Positions 1-6,667 of a DNA stretch of 24,156 nucleotides are shown piece after piece. How positions within the stretch are numbered: the stretch's first letter is position 1; each line of letters starts with the position of its first letter. The translations under genes and the position numbers were made by a program. Source of the DNA: BMS3B sp964501105 (GTDB taxonomy: Archaea > Hydrothermarchaeota > Hydrothermarchaeia > Hydrothermarchaeales > BMS3B); NCBI GenBank assembly GCA_964501105.1, contig CAZCRG010000017.1, positions 1 to 24,156 of the forward strand. Direction: 5' to 3'. The notes below the pieces were generated by a model that saw only the letters and a list, made by a program, of their open reading frames with translations, ran no database searches and was not told where the DNA came from.

Positions 1-272
1 GTGCAGAGTTTCCTGATCCAAGGCGGGAACACTTCCAGCTTCTCTCAAAGGCAAGAGCTATAGAAAACCAGTGCTTTGTTCTTGCCTGCAACCGCACTGG
101 AAGGGACAGGGAAAAAACTTACTCGGGAGGAAGTCTTGTGGTATCCCCCTGGGGTGAGGTTATAGCAGAGGCTGGAGAAGGCGAGGAAATTATCGAGGCT
201 GAGATAGATCTCAGGCAGGTTGAAAGAATAAGAGAAAGATTTCCTGTGCTGAGGGATATAAAGCTTCTGTAG
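1..272 (+). CDS. Nitrilase-superfamily amidohydrolase, C-terminal part
   Basis: This is the last 90 codons of a carbon-nitrogen hydrolase whose beginning lies outside the window. Read from base 3 it gives AEFPDPRREHF, then ARAIENQCFVLACNRTG, then GGSLVVSPWGEVI, the order seen after the catalytic Cys in omega-amidase/predicted amidohydrolase members (the 'RAxENQ' segment and the 'GxSxVxxPxG' strand). The Glu-Lys-Cys triad is therefore upstream and cannot be checked. Such enzymes hydrolyse small amides such as omega-amides of alpha-keto acids; the substrate here is unknown. The gene is convergent with the radical SAM gene that ends at 306, with a short AT-rich spacer between them. The family call is firm; the exact substrate is not. 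Confidence 0.9.
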   Translation, partial: AEFPDPRREHFQLLSKARAIENQCFVLACNRTGRDREKTYSGGSLVVSPWGEVIAEAGEGEEIIEAEIDLRQVERIRERFPVLRDIKLL

Positions 273-305
273 TGTTATTTTTTGAGTGATTTAATAACAA
301 AGCTT

Positions 306-1190
306 TTATTCTATAAGGTGCAGTCCATCACAGCTTTTTGCAGTGTTGAGACTTAAACCTTCTCTGCAGGTGGCAAAGCTTATGCCATGCTTTTCGCAGG
401 CTTCTCTAACTCCCCTCATGAGCCTCATCCTCAGATCTTCAGGCAGATAGAAGGAGTTCTGCTTTCTTTCACCAAGTTCAAAATAAAGCCTGTGAAGCTT
501 CTCAGCCTCTTCCGGGAAGGCTTCCTTGAATCTCCTCCAGGAATCAAATCTTGGTTTAAAAGTTGAAGATGTCACATGCACAACACCAATATCTGAAAGT
601 TCTCTGACAAGAGCACCAACCTCCTCATTGATATAAGGAATTATGGGGTCTATTCTCGCCGATACAGGTACACCCTTTGAAATAAGATGCTCCATAGCCC
701 TTAACCTCTCCTCCGGAGGTGGCGCAAAAGGTTCAAGCTTCTCAGCTAGCTTTTCATCCAGAGTTGTAACTGTTACTGCAACAGTAGCTTTAGTCTCTGA
801 GAGCAGGTCAGCATCTCTAGCCACAAGAGCACCTTTGGTGACAATCTGCACCTTAAAGTCAGAGAGCATTTTCAAAACTCTTCTTGTAATTCTGTGCTCC
901 CTTTCAAGAGGCTGATAGGGGTCAGAGGAGTTACTCATAGTTATGGGTATGCTCCTGTCAAGCTTTGGGAGCTCCCTCTTTAAGTCTTTAAAAAGATTCC
1001 TCTTCAGTCTTGCCTCATGTCCCCTTGGAATATAGCTGGTGATGTAGCAGTATAGGCAGCCGTGACTGCAGCCTGTGTAGGGATTTAAAGAGTACTTCCT
1101 TGAACAGGTACATAGCTTACTACGCCAGGGATCAAAAAGGGTGACAACCATACAGTGAGTAGTAAACTTAACATTAGGCACTCTCTTCAT
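306..1190 (-). CDS. SPL-family radical SAM protein
   Basis: A 294-aa radical SAM protein of the spore-photoproduct-lyase-like group (the uncharacterised Rv2578c-type family). The iron-sulfur motif is CX3CX2C at Cys41, Cys45 and Cys48 within NPYTGCSHGCLYCY. A second cysteine pair lies near the C-terminus (ATCREG and SCDG), as is common in this family. Members cleave S-adenosylmethionine with a 4Fe-4S cluster; the substrate of this subgroup is unknown, though nucleic acid is often suspected. The ATG overlaps the stop of the upstream AlkD-like gene by four bases (ATGA), so the two are translationally coupled. That pairing, with an HhH-GPD-like gene divergently nearby, favours a DNA-repair or nucleic-acid setting, which is inference. 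Confidence 0.85.
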   Translation of the reverse strand: MKRVPNVKFTTHCMVVTLFDPWRSKLCTCSRKYSLNPYTGCSHGCLYCYITSYIPRGHEARLKRNLFKDLKRELPKLDRSIPITMSNSSDPYQPLEREHRITRRVLKMLSDFKVQIVTKGALVARDADLLSETKATVAVTVTTLDEKLAEKLEPFAPPPEERLRAMEHLISKGVPVSARIDPIIPYINEEVGALVRELSDIGVVHVTSSTFKPRFDSWRRFKEAFPEEAEKLHRLYFELGERKQNSFYLPEDLRMRLMRGVREACEKHGISFATCREGLSLNTAKSCDGLHLIE

Positions 1191-1861
1191 CTCAGCCTTT
1201 TCTGGGCAGCCTCACTCTCCAACTCTCGAATTGCATCAGAGGCTATCCATTTAGCACTTTTTGAATCTAATTTTTTAATATCCTCGGCAGTTTCAATTGC
1301 CTTCCTATTTAAGTTAAGATTTCTTTCTCCAATTTGCCTAAGTGCCCAGTTGACAGCCTTCTTAACATAGTTTCTATTATCGGTAGCCTCCCTCACTATG
1401 ATGGGAAAGAATCTCTCAAACTCTTTATCATCAGCTTTCTTGTCACTGACAGCTAAGCGAGCCATGAGCACAAAACCAGCTCTTTTAACAAACTCCTCCT
1501 CTCTTGAACTCCACTCTTCAGCCTTCTGGTATGCAAATTCAGTTTTCTCAAAGAGGTTCATACAGCACTGGTCGCAGATTTCCCAGCAGTCAAACTCAGC
1601 TACCCAGCTTTCCATAAGCTCCTCAGTAACCCTCTCAGGCTCAGCAATCATGGCTGCCAGGATTCTCGTCTCACGGGTATTGAGCTTCCATAGCCTCAGG
1701 GCAAGTTCATGGTTCTTCCCCACCTCTCTGGCAATCTTCTTGAGCTGTGGAATTGAAACGCCATAGACCTTCTTAGTAACAATACCATATCTTGCCATGC
1801 CCTCTACAGCCTCTGGATTGGAAAGACACTCAAGCTTCTTTATAATGTCAGTATATTCCAT
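1187..1861 (-). CDS. DNA alkylation repair protein, AlkD-like HEAT-repeat family
   Basis: A 224-aa, all-helical protein of the DNA alkylation repair family (PF08713). AlkD of Bacillus cereus removes bulky or cationic alkylated bases without flipping them, using Trp109, Asp113 and Trp187. The matching residues are visible here: Trp93 and Asp97 in FDCWEICDQCC, and Trp172 in NYVKKAVNWALRQIG. Arg127 in FVKRAGF may correspond to the phosphate-contacting Arg148. The length is normal for the family. An AGGGGGAG ribosome site precedes the ATG by a few bases. The gene is coupled to the downstream radical SAM gene by a 4-base overlap and follows a small zinc-ribbon gene by 75 bases. The family call is strong; glycosylase activity is inferred from conserved residues. 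Confidence 0.88.
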   Translation of the reverse strand: MEYTDIIKKLECLSNPEAVEGMARYGIVTKKVYGVSIPQLKKIAREVGKNHELALRLWKLNTRETRILAAMIAEPERVTEELMESWVAEFDCWEICDQCCMNLFEKTEFAYQKAEEWSSREEEFVKRAGFVLMARLAVSDKKADDKEFERFFPIIVREATDNRNYVKKAVNWALRQIGERNLNLNRKAIETAEDIKKLDSKSAKWIASDAIRELESEAAQKRLR

Positions 1862-1936
1862 CTCATGCTCCCCCTGTATTTAATGAGCCTTGTCTCCCCA
1901 CATATTATTTTTACTACCGAGGCTGAATAAAACACC

Positions 1937-2104
1937 TTAGATTTCCTCCTCATGCCTTTCCTCATAGCCGCACTTAGGGCAGAGAGTGAAGGAGAACTCA
2001 CTACCGCAGTAACTGCAGGTTTCTCCCGCCTTTTTGTCTGCACCGCAGACAGGACATATTACATCCTTTTCATAGCCGCATTTTGGGCATTTCCAGATTG
2101 CCAT
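1937..2104 (-). CDS. Small zinc-ribbon protein (55 aa)
   Basis: A short ORF starting with ATG at 2104 and reading MAIWKCPKCGYEKDVICPVC at its N-terminus. It holds four CXXC pairs in 55 residues (KCPKCGY, ICPVCG, TCSYCG, LCPKCGY), enough to bind two zinc ions as tandem rubredoxin-like ribbons. There is no Shine-Dalgarno sequence. An AT-rich TATA-like stretch lies about 25-30 bases upstream, consistent with a leaderless archaeal transcript. It is divergent from the gene at 2151 and upstream of the AlkD-like gene on the same strand. Similar tiny zinc ribbons are common in archaea with no assigned role; it may be a nucleic-acid or protein adaptor. Confidence 0.75.
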   Translation of the reverse strand: MAIWKCPKCGYEKDVICPVCGADKKAGETCSYCGSEFSFTLCPKCGYEERHEEEI

Positions 2105-2150
2105 TAAGTTGTTATTAAAATTTAATTAATAAAAATTTTCAGGTGGTCCT
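2105..2150. promoter_or_regulatory. Divergent AT-rich promoter with strong SD for the 2151 operon
   Basis: The 46 bases between the divergent starts are nearly pure A/T (ATTAAAATTTAATTAATAAA), giving TATA-like boxes on both strands. On the plus strand AGGTGGTCC at 2141-2149 matches the complement of the archaeal 16S 3' end with one mismatch and sets GTG 2151 as the start. On the minus strand the gene starting at 2104 would be leaderless. Confidence 0.6.
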
Positions 2151-2681
2151 GTGGAATTTTCAAGAGAAAAGCTCCTGGAGCTGGCTTCGAGATTTAAAAG
2201 AGGCGAGAGGATTTACCAGCGCGATGAGCCCATGCTGAAAATCTCCAGAATTCTCAATGAAAGAAAGGTTAAGTATCTCACCTACTTTGAGATTGTGAGA
2301 ATAGCAGCCTTTGTTAATCCCCTTTCCTGCGCCTTTGCCAGTGCCAATGAGCCCAATATAGTTAAGCACACCACTGAGGAAGCCTTCCTTCTGGATTCTC
2401 CTGAAGATATGCTGAGAAAGCTCATGGAGCTTGAGGGCATAGGCATAGAGGAGGGAAGCTTTATTCTCTCTCTTTTTGACAGGGAAAAATACCCTTTTAT
2501 CAACCTCCATGCCTACAGGGCAGTTTTTGGAAAATCTATACCCTCTCTGACGTCAGAGGACTACTCAGCTTATTATGAAGAAGTTGAGGCTCTGAGGAAG
2601 AGAGTAAATCTTGAAGCCTATACTCTGAGCAGGGCTCTTACTGTGGCAGGGGAAGAGTATGAAGATTTTTTTCAGCATTAA
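2151..2681 (+). CDS. HhH-GPD DNA-glycosylase-like protein, probably lacking the catalytic Asp
   Basis: A 176-aa protein with a helix-hairpin-helix-like segment at residues 88-107 (MELEGIGIEEGSFILSL), followed by YPFINLHAYRAVFG. This is the layout of the HhH-GPD glycosylase core, in which 'L.GVG..TAS.iL' is followed by 'yPviD.rv..aL'. The usual catalytic Asp appears to be replaced by Asn118 (FINLHAY), so it may be a non-catalytic DNA-binding relative or use another residue. The length is short of a full glycosylase. It starts with GTG behind a strong AGGTGGTCC site and its 3' end overlaps mfnB by 23 bases, so it is the first gene of a tight operon. The assignment is by pattern only and could be a different helical family. 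Confidence 0.55.
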   Translation: MEFSREKLLELASRFKRGERIYQRDEPMLKISRILNERKVKYLTYFEIVRIAAFVNPLSCAFASANEPNIVKHTTEEAFLLDSPEDMLRKLMELEGIGIEEGSFILSLFDREKYPFINLHAYRAVFGKSIPSLTSEDYSAYYEEVEALRKRVNLEAYTLSRALTVAGEEYEDFFQH

Positions 2682-3351
2682 AGACCTTAATGAAGCCAGA
2701 GAAATTGAAGCAGGCGGTCTTCCAGATATAGTGGACATTAAGAACCCTGAGGAGGGTACCCTCGGTGCAAATAAACCCTGGGTTATAAGGGAAGTGGCAG
2801 AGTATTTAAGGGGAAAGGCTGAGCTTGGTGCCAGCATAGGCGACCTGGACTTCAAGCCTGGCACAGCCAGCCTGGCAGCCTATGGAGTCTCAGGGCTTGG
2901 GTTAGACTATGTTGTTGCAAGCATGTATGGAGTTAAGACACCCTCTCAAGCAGGCGAAATCTCAAGAAAGCTGAAAAAAGCTCTTGAAGAGGCAAATACT
3001 GGAGCAAAGTTGATAATCTCGGGCTATGCTGACTACTTCAGAGTTGGCAGTGTTAATCCCTTCACCTTTCCTGAGGCTGTTGAGGGCGATATAATAATGC
3101 TGGACACTGCAATTAAGGATGGGAAAAATATCTTTGATTTTGCAGACACAGAGAAGCTTGCTGAGTTCTGCGATACTTCAAGAGAGCAGGGCTTTGAGTG
3201 CTGCATTGCAGGTTCTATAAGGGTAAGGCACCTTGAACTTGCCAGAGAGGTAAAGCCTGATATTCTGGGCTTCAGGGGAGCCATCTGTAAGCAGGGAGAG
3301 GCAAAGCGTGAGAGAGTTAGAGAACTTATGAAGGCTCTGGGGAGGCTCTGA
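2659..3351 (+). CDS. mfnB: (5-formylfuran-3-yl)methyl phosphate synthase MfnB
   Basis: A 230-aa TIM-barrel enzyme of the former DUF556 family. In Methanocaldococcus jannaschii MfnB makes 4-(hydroxymethyl)-2-furancarboxaldehyde phosphate from two glyceraldehyde-3-phosphates, the first committed step to the furan ring of methanofuran. The Schiff-base region DIVDIKNP (Asp26, Lys28) and the second active-site motif LDTAIKDGK (Asp149, Lys153) are intact, as are GASIGDLDFKPGT, SGYADYFRVG and GFRGAICK. The segment usually written 'DYVKVGLYG' reads LDYVVASMYG here, so a lysine commonly present there is missing. ATG 2659 lies behind AGGGGAAG inside the preceding gene. Coupling to the FmdE-like and radical SAM genes suggests formyl-carrier metabolism. 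Confidence 0.9.
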   Translation: MKIFFSIKDLNEAREIEAGGLPDIVDIKNPEEGTLGANKPWVIREVAEYLRGKAELGASIGDLDFKPGTASLAAYGVSGLGLDYVVASMYGVKTPSQAGEISRKLKKALEEANTGAKLIISGYADYFRVGSVNPFTFPEAVEGDIIMLDTAIKDGKNIFDFADTEKLAEFCDTSREQGFECCIAGSIRVRHLELAREVKPDILGFRGAICKQGEAKRERVRELMKALGRL

Positions 3352-3352
3352 A

Positions 3353-3613
3353 GTGGAGAGAAGACTGGCAAGAGCAAATATGGTTTGGAAGAGAAGTGAG
3401 GGCAGAGTTTACCTTTTAGCAAGAGGCAGTATCTATGTGCTTAATTCAAGGGCCGCAAAGCTCTGGGATATGCTTCACGGAAAGACAAAAGAGGAGCTTT
3501 ACGTGGAGATGGAGAAGAGCTTTAAAGATGAGGAACTGGAAAGGGCTAAAGAGCTTCTTGAGCAGTGGCTTAAGCTAGGTTTTGTGGAGGAAGTGCCTTG
3601 GATGTCCTACTGA
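3353..3613 (+). CDS. PqqD/RRE-like small protein
   Basis: An 86-aa protein with the PqqD-like winged-helix pattern: a hairpin GRVYLLARGSIYVLNSRAA, then LWDMLHGKTKEELYVEM, a helical segment and a closing LLEQWLKLGFVEEV. In PqqD and RiPP recognition elements this fold binds the leader of a precursor peptide and presents it to a radical SAM enzyme. It starts with GTG one base after the mfnB stop and overlaps the following B12-binding radical SAM gene by 16 bases. That is the classical RRE/radical SAM arrangement, but no precursor peptide gene is visible in the operon. It may serve as a substrate chaperone for a protein or small-molecule target. The fold call is good; the partner is inferred from adjacency. 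Confidence 0.75.
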   Translation: MERRLARANMVWKRSEGRVYLLARGSIYVLNSRAAKLWDMLHGKTKEELYVEMEKSFKDEELERAKELLEQWLKLGFVEEVPWMSY

Positions 3614-4941
3614 TTGAAGCACCCCTTAGCTCAGTAAGTGAGCGCAAGGTGGATTTACCTCCTTTAGGTCTTGCTTACACAGCATCTGTGCTGAGAGAAA
3701 GAGGCATAAGCTCAAAAATTGTGGATTTAAATGTAACAGAGGTTGATATTGAGAGGGAGATGGCAGAGGCAGAGTTCATAGGAGTTTCCTGCTACACCCA
3801 GAACTATCCCTATGCACTTGAAATTCTTGAAAAGGCCAAAGCTTTAAACAAGCCTGTAGCTCTGGGTGGAGTTCATGCCACCTTCAGATTTGAAGAGGTG
3901 TTAAAGCATGGGTTTGACTTTGTGCTCCGCGGCGAGGGAGAGTTCTCCTTTGCTGAACTTGCACAGAGAATTCTCAGCAATAAAAGCTGGGAGGATATCA
4001 GGGGAATAGCCTACAGGAAGGGAGATAAAGTAATCAGCAATGGCTTCTGGAGAGTTGAGAGTTTAGATTCCCTTCCACTACCAGCAAGAGACCTTTTAGA
4101 GCTCAAAAGCTATTCCTTTCCAGGTGCCATAGCAACCTCGAGAGGTTGTGCCTATTCCTGTGTCTACTGCTCTTCAAGAGCTATGGCAGGTGCCCTGAGG
4201 TTGAGGAGTCCTGATAATGTGCTGAGAGAGCTTGAGGAAATAAAGGCTCTTGGCATAGAACATTTTTTTGTTATAGATCCCAATTTTGCCTTTGACAAAG
4301 CGAGAGCTCTTGAAATCTGCTCAAGGGTAAAGGAGCTTGATATGGTCTGGTTCTCAGAACTGAGACTTGACCATATAGATTATGAGCTTATAAAAGCAAT
4401 GGGAAGCTCAGGCTGCAGAGTTGTGCGCTTTGGCATTGAGTCGGGCTCCCAGGAGATAATAGAGGCAATAAAGAAGGGCATAGATGTTAACAATGTTGTT
4501 AAGGTGGTGAAGGCTCTAGTCAGAGAGGGTATTACACCTGTGTGCGGCTTTATGATAGGAAACCCGGGAGAGACAAGAGAAAGTATAGAGGCTACAGTGG
4601 CTCTTGCTCAGGAGATTAGAAGTCTTGGAGGGGAGGCAACCTTTTCAGTCCAGACACCTTACCCCGACACTATGCTCTTCAGGCATTCAAAGAGCTTTGG
4701 AATAAAAATCCACTCAAGAAACTGGTGGGAGTTTCATCATTTAAATCCAGTGATTTCAACTTCAGAGTTTTCCCTGGAGGATTTGAGAAGTTACCTTTTT
4801 GATGCTTTACTTAGTCTTTATAATGCTGAAATTCCTGAGGTTGAGCTTCAGGAGAGTTATCCCGAGATGGTTAAGCTTGGGGAAGGAATTGAAAGGAAAA
4901 GCTTCAGGAGTATAGCCTTTGAGAAAGGAGGTTTAAAATGA
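3598..4941 (+). CDS. B12-binding-domain radical SAM protein
   Basis: A 447-aa enzyme with an N-terminal cobalamin-binding Rossmann domain (about residues 1-130; LGGVHATFRFEEVL and VLRGEGEFSFAELA are typical) and a radical SAM barrel with Cys184, Cys188 and Cys191 in ATSRGCAYSCVYCSS. The later motifs FGIESGSQEIIEAIKKG and GFMIGNPGET are those of the B12-binding radical SAM class, whose members methylate unactivated carbons or phosphinates, or make C-C bonds and ring rearrangements. The start is TTG 3598, with GGAGG seven bases upstream inside the PqqD-like gene. The stop overlaps the next ATG (ATGA). The substrate is unknown; the neighbouring RRE-like and methyltransferase genes suggest modification of a peptide or a C1-cofactor-related target. 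Confidence 0.9.
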   Translation: MDVLLIEAPLSSVSERKVDLPPLGLAYTASVLRERGISSKIVDLNVTEVDIEREMAEAEFIGVSCYTQNYPYALEILEKAKALNKPVALGGVHATFRFEEVLKHGFDFVLRGEGEFSFAELAQRILSNKSWEDIRGIAYRKGDKVISNGFWRVESLDSLPLPARDLLELKSYSFPGAIATSRGCAYSCVYCSSRAMAGALRLRSPDNVLRELEEIKALGIEHFFVIDPNFAFDKARALEICSRVKELDMVWFSELRLDHIDYELIKAMGSSGCRVVRFGIESGSQEIIEAIKKGIDVNNVVKVVKALVREGITPVCGFMIGNPGETRESIEATVALAQEIRSLGGEATFSVQTPYPDTMLFRHSKSFGIKIHSRNWWEFHHLNPVISTSEFSLEDLRSYLFDALLSLYNAEIPEVELQESYPEMVKLGEGIERKSFRSIAFEKGGLK

Positions 4942-5675
4942 ACTGTCCAACCTGTGAAATTGAAGACCTTTTGCCCACTATGAAGAAGAGGGGCCATGGA
5001 AAGGGAACGCCAAAGTTTCCAAGTCTGAGAGAAGCTCTTGAGACTGTGCCCAAGGTGCATGGGCACATCTGCACAGCCAGCTATCTGGGCACAAGAATGG
5101 GGAATCTTGCCACAAAGCTCATCAAGCTCAGGAGGAAGAGGGATTTAGTGGCAGGCGTTGAGATTCTCACCTGCGCTGCCGACGGCATTGCTGCTGCTAC
5201 TCAGTGCAGCTTCGGCTCTGGCAGGCTTGTTTTCCTGGACCATGGAAAGTTCTCTGCAATCTTTGCCAATCAGGACACAGGCGAGGCCATAAGAATTAAG
5301 CCCAAACCAGAGATTGATGAGGAGCACATTGCCTATGGAGCCCAGCTTGAAAGGTTCTACAGGGAGTATGCTAAGGGCAACCTGGAGGAGGCTATGAAGG
5401 AGAGGAAGAGGCTCCAGGAAATTGAAAACAGCTTAATAAAAAAATGGCACGCCATGAGTGATGCTGAGCTTTTTATTGTTACCAGGGTTAAGGTGGATCC
5501 AGAGAAGCTCAAGTATCCTCTGGAGATGCAGTATATTCCAGAGCCTGTGAAGTGCTCAGGCTGTGGAGATCTGACTGAAGCTTCAAGGACTCTTCAGAGG
5601 GAAGGCAAGGTACTGTGCAAACCCTGTGCAGGAGAGTTTGAGATTGAAGAGCTGGAAGAGATAAAGCTGGAGTGA
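4938..5675 (+). CDS. FmdE-family protein with C-terminal zinc ribbon
   Basis: A 245-aa protein of the FmdE family (PF02663), named after a protein co-purified with molybdenum formylmethanofuran dehydrogenase; the family has no firmly established activity. The signature is VHGHICTASYLGTRMG at residues 40-55 (His41, His43, Cys45), with Cys79-Ala-Ala-Asp82 and Cys90 as further likely metal or substrate residues. A zinc ribbon follows at Cys206/Cys209 and Cys227/Cys230 (KCSGCGD, LCKPCAG). A further CXXC sits at the N-terminus (NCPTCE). The ribosome site AAAGGAGGT is nearly perfect, six bases before the ATG. The 4-base overlaps with both neighbours show translational coupling to the radical SAM and methyltransferase genes. 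Confidence 0.85.
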   Translation: MNCPTCEIEDLLPTMKKRGHGKGTPKFPSLREALETVPKVHGHICTASYLGTRMGNLATKLIKLRRKRDLVAGVEILTCAADGIAAATQCSFGSGRLVFLDHGKFSAIFANQDTGEAIRIKPKPEIDEEHIAYGAQLERFYREYAKGNLEEAMKERKRLQEIENSLIKKWHAMSDAELFIVTRVKVDPEKLKYPLEMQYIPEPVKCSGCGDLTEASRTLQREGKVLCKPCAGEFEIEELEEIKLE

Positions 5676-6643
5676 ATATGAAAAGAGTGGGCTTGAGAAA
5701 GGGGAAAAAGAGGGCAATTCACCTCCCTGCTCTGGCAGAGCCAGAAGATGGAGGTACAGAGCTTTATAAACTCTACACAGGAGAAGCTCTGGGAAGGATT
5801 TCTGACGCTTCCTATAATGGTGAGGTTTATATTGCTCTCAGGCCCTCACCTCAGGGGCTTCTTCTGGAGGAGATTGAAGAAGAGGGCAGAGAAATAAAGG
5901 CAGTCTTTGAGAGTGGAAAAGCTGAGTTCTATCTGGACAATAGAGGCAGGGCTAAAAATCTGAAAAAAGGAGTTAAGTATGGAATTAAAGTTGTGCCCAG
6001 AAAGAGCTTCTATGAGTTCTTTGAGCGTGGAAGTATTCCAGCGGAGAAGGGAAAAGGGAAGAGGAGCGAGCCCGACGAGGCAGCCCTGAAGAGAATAAAG
6101 GCTATCTCTGAGATGATTTCTGGAAGGTATGCAAAGGCTTTAGACTCGGCAGCAGGAATTAAAAGCTACCTGGAGAAGGCTTCTCTTGCCTCAGGAAGTT
6201 TAATAACTCTGAACATCTCAGAAACTGCTCTGAAGGGTGTTAAAGAATGGCTTCCCGCTGCTTTTCCCCTGCTCTGCGATGTGGAAAAAGGCCTGCCTTT
6301 CAGGGATTCCTCCTTTGATCTTGTAATCTCAGATGCTCTCCTGGAGTACATCAAGGAGCCCCACACCCTTCTGGGCGAGTATGTCAGGGTTTTGAGGGAA
6401 GGTGGAGAACTTATCCTGCTGGAGCCTGCAGAGAGCAGTAAGAAGCTGAGCTTTTACCCTCAGGATCTGTGGGAGATAGCCCTCTGGAGGCCACTTTTTG
6501 ATAAGAACTTCAGTCAGGAAAGCTTTGAGAGGTTTCTTTCAGAAAGTATGAACCTGCAGGAGGAGGAAAGGATAGACTTCAGCTATAATGTATGGGAAGA
6601 GGAAGAATTTTTCCAGAAGGTTGTAAAGTTCAAAAAAGTTTAA
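5672..6643 (+). CDS. Class I SAM-dependent methyltransferase with unusual N-terminal domain
   Basis: A 323-aa protein. The C-terminal half has methyltransferase type 11 features: CDVEKGLPFRDSSFDLVISD (about residues 202-221), ALLEYIKEP, YVRVLREGGELILLEP. Motif I, normally 'LDVGCGTG', reads LDSAAGIKS at 158-166, so the glycine-rich SAM loop is degenerate and activity is uncertain. The first 120 residues (IHLPALAEPEDG, VYIALRPSPQG, GKAEFYLDN) match no domain I know and look like a beta-rich recognition module. GTG 5672 overlaps the FmdE-like stop; ATG 5678 (MKRVGLRKG) is an equally plausible start. This is the last gene of the operon; the next gene has its own promoter. It could act on the same target as the radical SAM enzyme. 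Confidence 0.78.
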   Translation: MNMKRVGLRKGKKRAIHLPALAEPEDGGTELYKLYTGEALGRISDASYNGEVYIALRPSPQGLLLEEIEEEGREIKAVFESGKAEFYLDNRGRAKNLKKGVKYGIKVVPRKSFYEFFERGSIPAEKGKGKRSEPDEAALKRIKAISEMISGRYAKALDSAAGIKSYLEKASLASGSLITLNISETALKGVKEWLPAAFPLLCDVEKGLPFRDSSFDLVISDALLEYIKEPHTLLGEYVRVLREGGELILLEPAESSKKLSFYPQDLWEIALWRPLFDKNFSQESFERFLSESMNLQEEERIDFSYNVWEEEEFFQKVVKFKKV

Positions 6644-6667
6644 ATATTTTAAAAAACATCTTTATTT
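6639..6667 (+). promoter_or_regulatory. TATA box for a leaderless transcript
   Basis: TTTAAATATTTT at 6639-6650 overlaps the end of the methyltransferase gene and its centre lies about 24 bases before ATG 6668. No Shine-Dalgarno sequence is seen between them. This is the expected geometry for leaderless archaeal transcription and separates the CX4CH gene pair from the upstream operon. Confidence 0.6.

Noticed and set aside
1840..2043. A 67-codon minus-strand frame overlapping the AlkD start
   Set aside because: It overlaps the eight-cysteine zinc-ribbon frame, which is clearly protein-like, so the other frame is a shadow.
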